This document shows, in pieces, positions 63,170 through 64,000 of a stretch of 64,000 nucleotides of DNA (its first letter is position 1; every line of letters begins with the position of its first letter). Both the position numbers and the translations under genes were made by a program. The stretch is from the NCBI RefSeq assembly GCF_001856685.1, contig NZ_CP017812.1, positions 1,426,001 through 1,490,000 of the forward strand. The letters are read 5' to 3'. This DNA is from Boudabousia tangfeifanii (GTDB taxonomy: Bacteria; Actinomycetota; Actinomycetes; Actinomycetales; Actinomycetaceae). The notes beneath the pieces are model-generated. The model saw nothing but the letters and a program-made list of their open reading frames with translations, was not told the origin of the DNA and did not search any database.

Positions 63170-64000
63170 TTAGATTCTACCGGCTCTCACACGGCACGCG
63201 TAGATGATCAGTTTTTCGACTGCATGGATTGGATCTCTAGACGCACCTTTAACTGCCGCGTCTGCCTTGGCGGTGGCGGCGATAGCCCCGGCTAGTGAAC
63301 GGTCATCCCATAATGGGATGTTTTTCTCTACGTATCTCAAGGCCGCTGGGGAAATCCCGATATCTCGGGCAGCTTTGGGGCTAGTTCCGTAGTGCTGCGC
63401 CCTAGCGATCTGCCTTAGTTTGGTGGCAATCGCCGCTACAATCAGCACTGGCTCAGTACCGCAAGCGAGCGCAGAACGAAGTAGGGCGAGGGCGTGCCCC
63501 ATTTGACCGGCGGCAACAGCATCAGCCACATTAAAGGCGGTACTTTCGACCTTGCCCGAGTAATAGCGCTTGACGATTTGGGGAGTAATTTCCCCCTCGG
63601 TGTCGGCCAGTAACTGTTTAATAGCAGCGGCTAGTTCGCGTAAATCTGAACCGCAAGCGTCGACTAAGGCACCGGCGGCTTCTTCAGATATGGGGCGCTT
63701 GGCTCGGCGCATATCCTCTTGCACCATTTTTACTTTTTGCCAAGGTTGGTTTAGTTCTTTGTCGTCTACGTCCGGGTAGCCTAGTTTCCGAATTTCAGCG
63801 AAGACTTTTTTGCCCCTAAGTCCGGAGGTAATGTCTAAAACTAGCCAAGTTTGTTCGGTAGGGTCTTTGAGGTAGTCGGCTAGATCAAGATAGAATTTTT
63901 CCGAGCCGGTTCCGGCACCGCTAACTTTTACTAAACGTGGTTCGTTGAAGAGCGATGGTGAAGTTACCGTTTGGAGATATCCTGCTTGATATGAGGATGC
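63170..64000 (-). CDS. holA: DNA polymerase III delta subunit, 5' end cut by window edge
   Basis: Clamp-loader subunit that opens the beta clamp. The reading frame is open to base 64000, well beyond the internal ATG at 63727. The translated upstream part includes TSPSLFNEPRLVKVSG near the N-terminus of the visible region, typical of HolA, and WLVLDITSGLRGKKVF. The visible 276 residues include DACGSDLRELAAAIKQLL and RDPIHAVEKLIIYACRVRAG at the C-terminus. It lacks perhaps 40-60 N-terminal residues. The position after rpsT is the usual actinobacterial one. Confidence 0.93.
   Translation of the reverse strand, partial: ASSYQAGYLQTVTSPSLFNEPRLVKVSGAGTGSEKFYLDLADYLKDPTEQTWLVLDITSGLRGKKVFAEIRKLGYPDVDDKELNQPWQKVKMVQEDMRRAKRPISEEAAGALVDACGSDLRELAAAIKQLLADTEGEITPQIVKRYYSGKVESTAFNVADAVAAGQMGHALALLRSALACGTEPVLIVAAIATKLRQIARAQHYGTSPKAARDIGISPAALRYVEKNIPLWDDRSLAGAIAATAKADAAVKGASRDPIHAVEKLIIYACRVRAGRI

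Noticed and set aside
1..64000. Insertion sequences, prophage, restriction-modification or secondary-metabolite islands
   Set aside because: No transposase, integrase, phage structural, methylase or biosynthetic gene was found on either strand.

Overview
The window is chromosomal DNA from an actinobacterium of moderate GC content, most likely from the Actinomycetaceae or a close relative. The evidence is a single-chain type I fatty acid synthase coupled to AcpS, a short actinobacterial NusA, an IF-2 with a long Gly/Pro/Arg linker, DUF3097, LGFP repeats, frequent GTG and TTG starts and several apparently leaderless genes. As I remember the Mycobacterium tuberculosis map, the gene order matches it in blocks: fas-acpS; rimP-nusA-ylxR-infB; dnaG-dgt; glyS; zur-uppS-recO-era-CBS protein-ybeY-phoH-rsmE-dnaJ-hrcA; hemW; lepA; rpsT-holA. 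Most of these housekeeping genes lie on the minus strand. I saw no insertion sequence, prophage, CRISPR array or rRNA operon.

Layout. 1-10.6 kb: FAS-I (cut by the left edge), acpS and bioY. 10.6-15.8 kb: a double-GNAT acetyltransferase, a Cys-rich DUF1540 protein behind two iron-box-like repeats, a 14-TM drug exporter and a DASS anion symporter. 15.8-20.7 kb: the rimP-nusA-ylxR-infB block, with an unknown lipoprotein divergent from rimP. 22-24 kb: two tRNA genes, trhO and a small unknown. 24-33 kb: dnaG, dgt, a GH13-like protein lacking recognisable catalytic motifs, dusB, a YibE/F membrane protein and glyS. 33-38.2 kb: a maltose-type ABC importer (binding protein and two permeases, no ATPase) divergent from a LacI-type regulator. 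38.2-47.3 kb: zur, then the uppS to hrcA block with a CIRCE element. 47.3-51.9 kb: DUF3097, a zinc/manganese ABC importer with a His-rich binding protein, and a DedA-like protein. 51.9-56.7 kb: an intracellular-type GH20 hexosaminidase, an NmrA-like protein and an SLH-LGFP-C39 surface protein. 56.7-64 kb: hemW, trmB, lepA, a PemK-like protein, rpsT, a small membrane protein, YbjQ and holA (cut by the right edge).

How the parts work together. FAS-I needs the phosphopantetheine added by AcpS, and the two genes overlap. The zur product is expected to control zinc uptake, and a zinc-type importer lies 10 kb away. The LacI regulator and malEFG share an intergenic region in which a CTTGCAG element overlaps the predicted malE -35. 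HrcA probably represses its own hrcA-dnaJ operon through CIRCE.

The most unusual signal is not a gene. The 9-mer CCGAGGRCG, on either strand, occurs about 31 times by my visual count, roughly once per 2 kb against about one expected by chance. That density is like a DNA uptake sequence or another genome-wide signal word. Other notable points are a loopless 48-bp perfect palindrome between two convergent genes, a recurring TANNNT box 6-7 nt before start codons (leaderless genes), a 13-bp hairpin between malE and malF, and the GH13-like pseudoenzyme.
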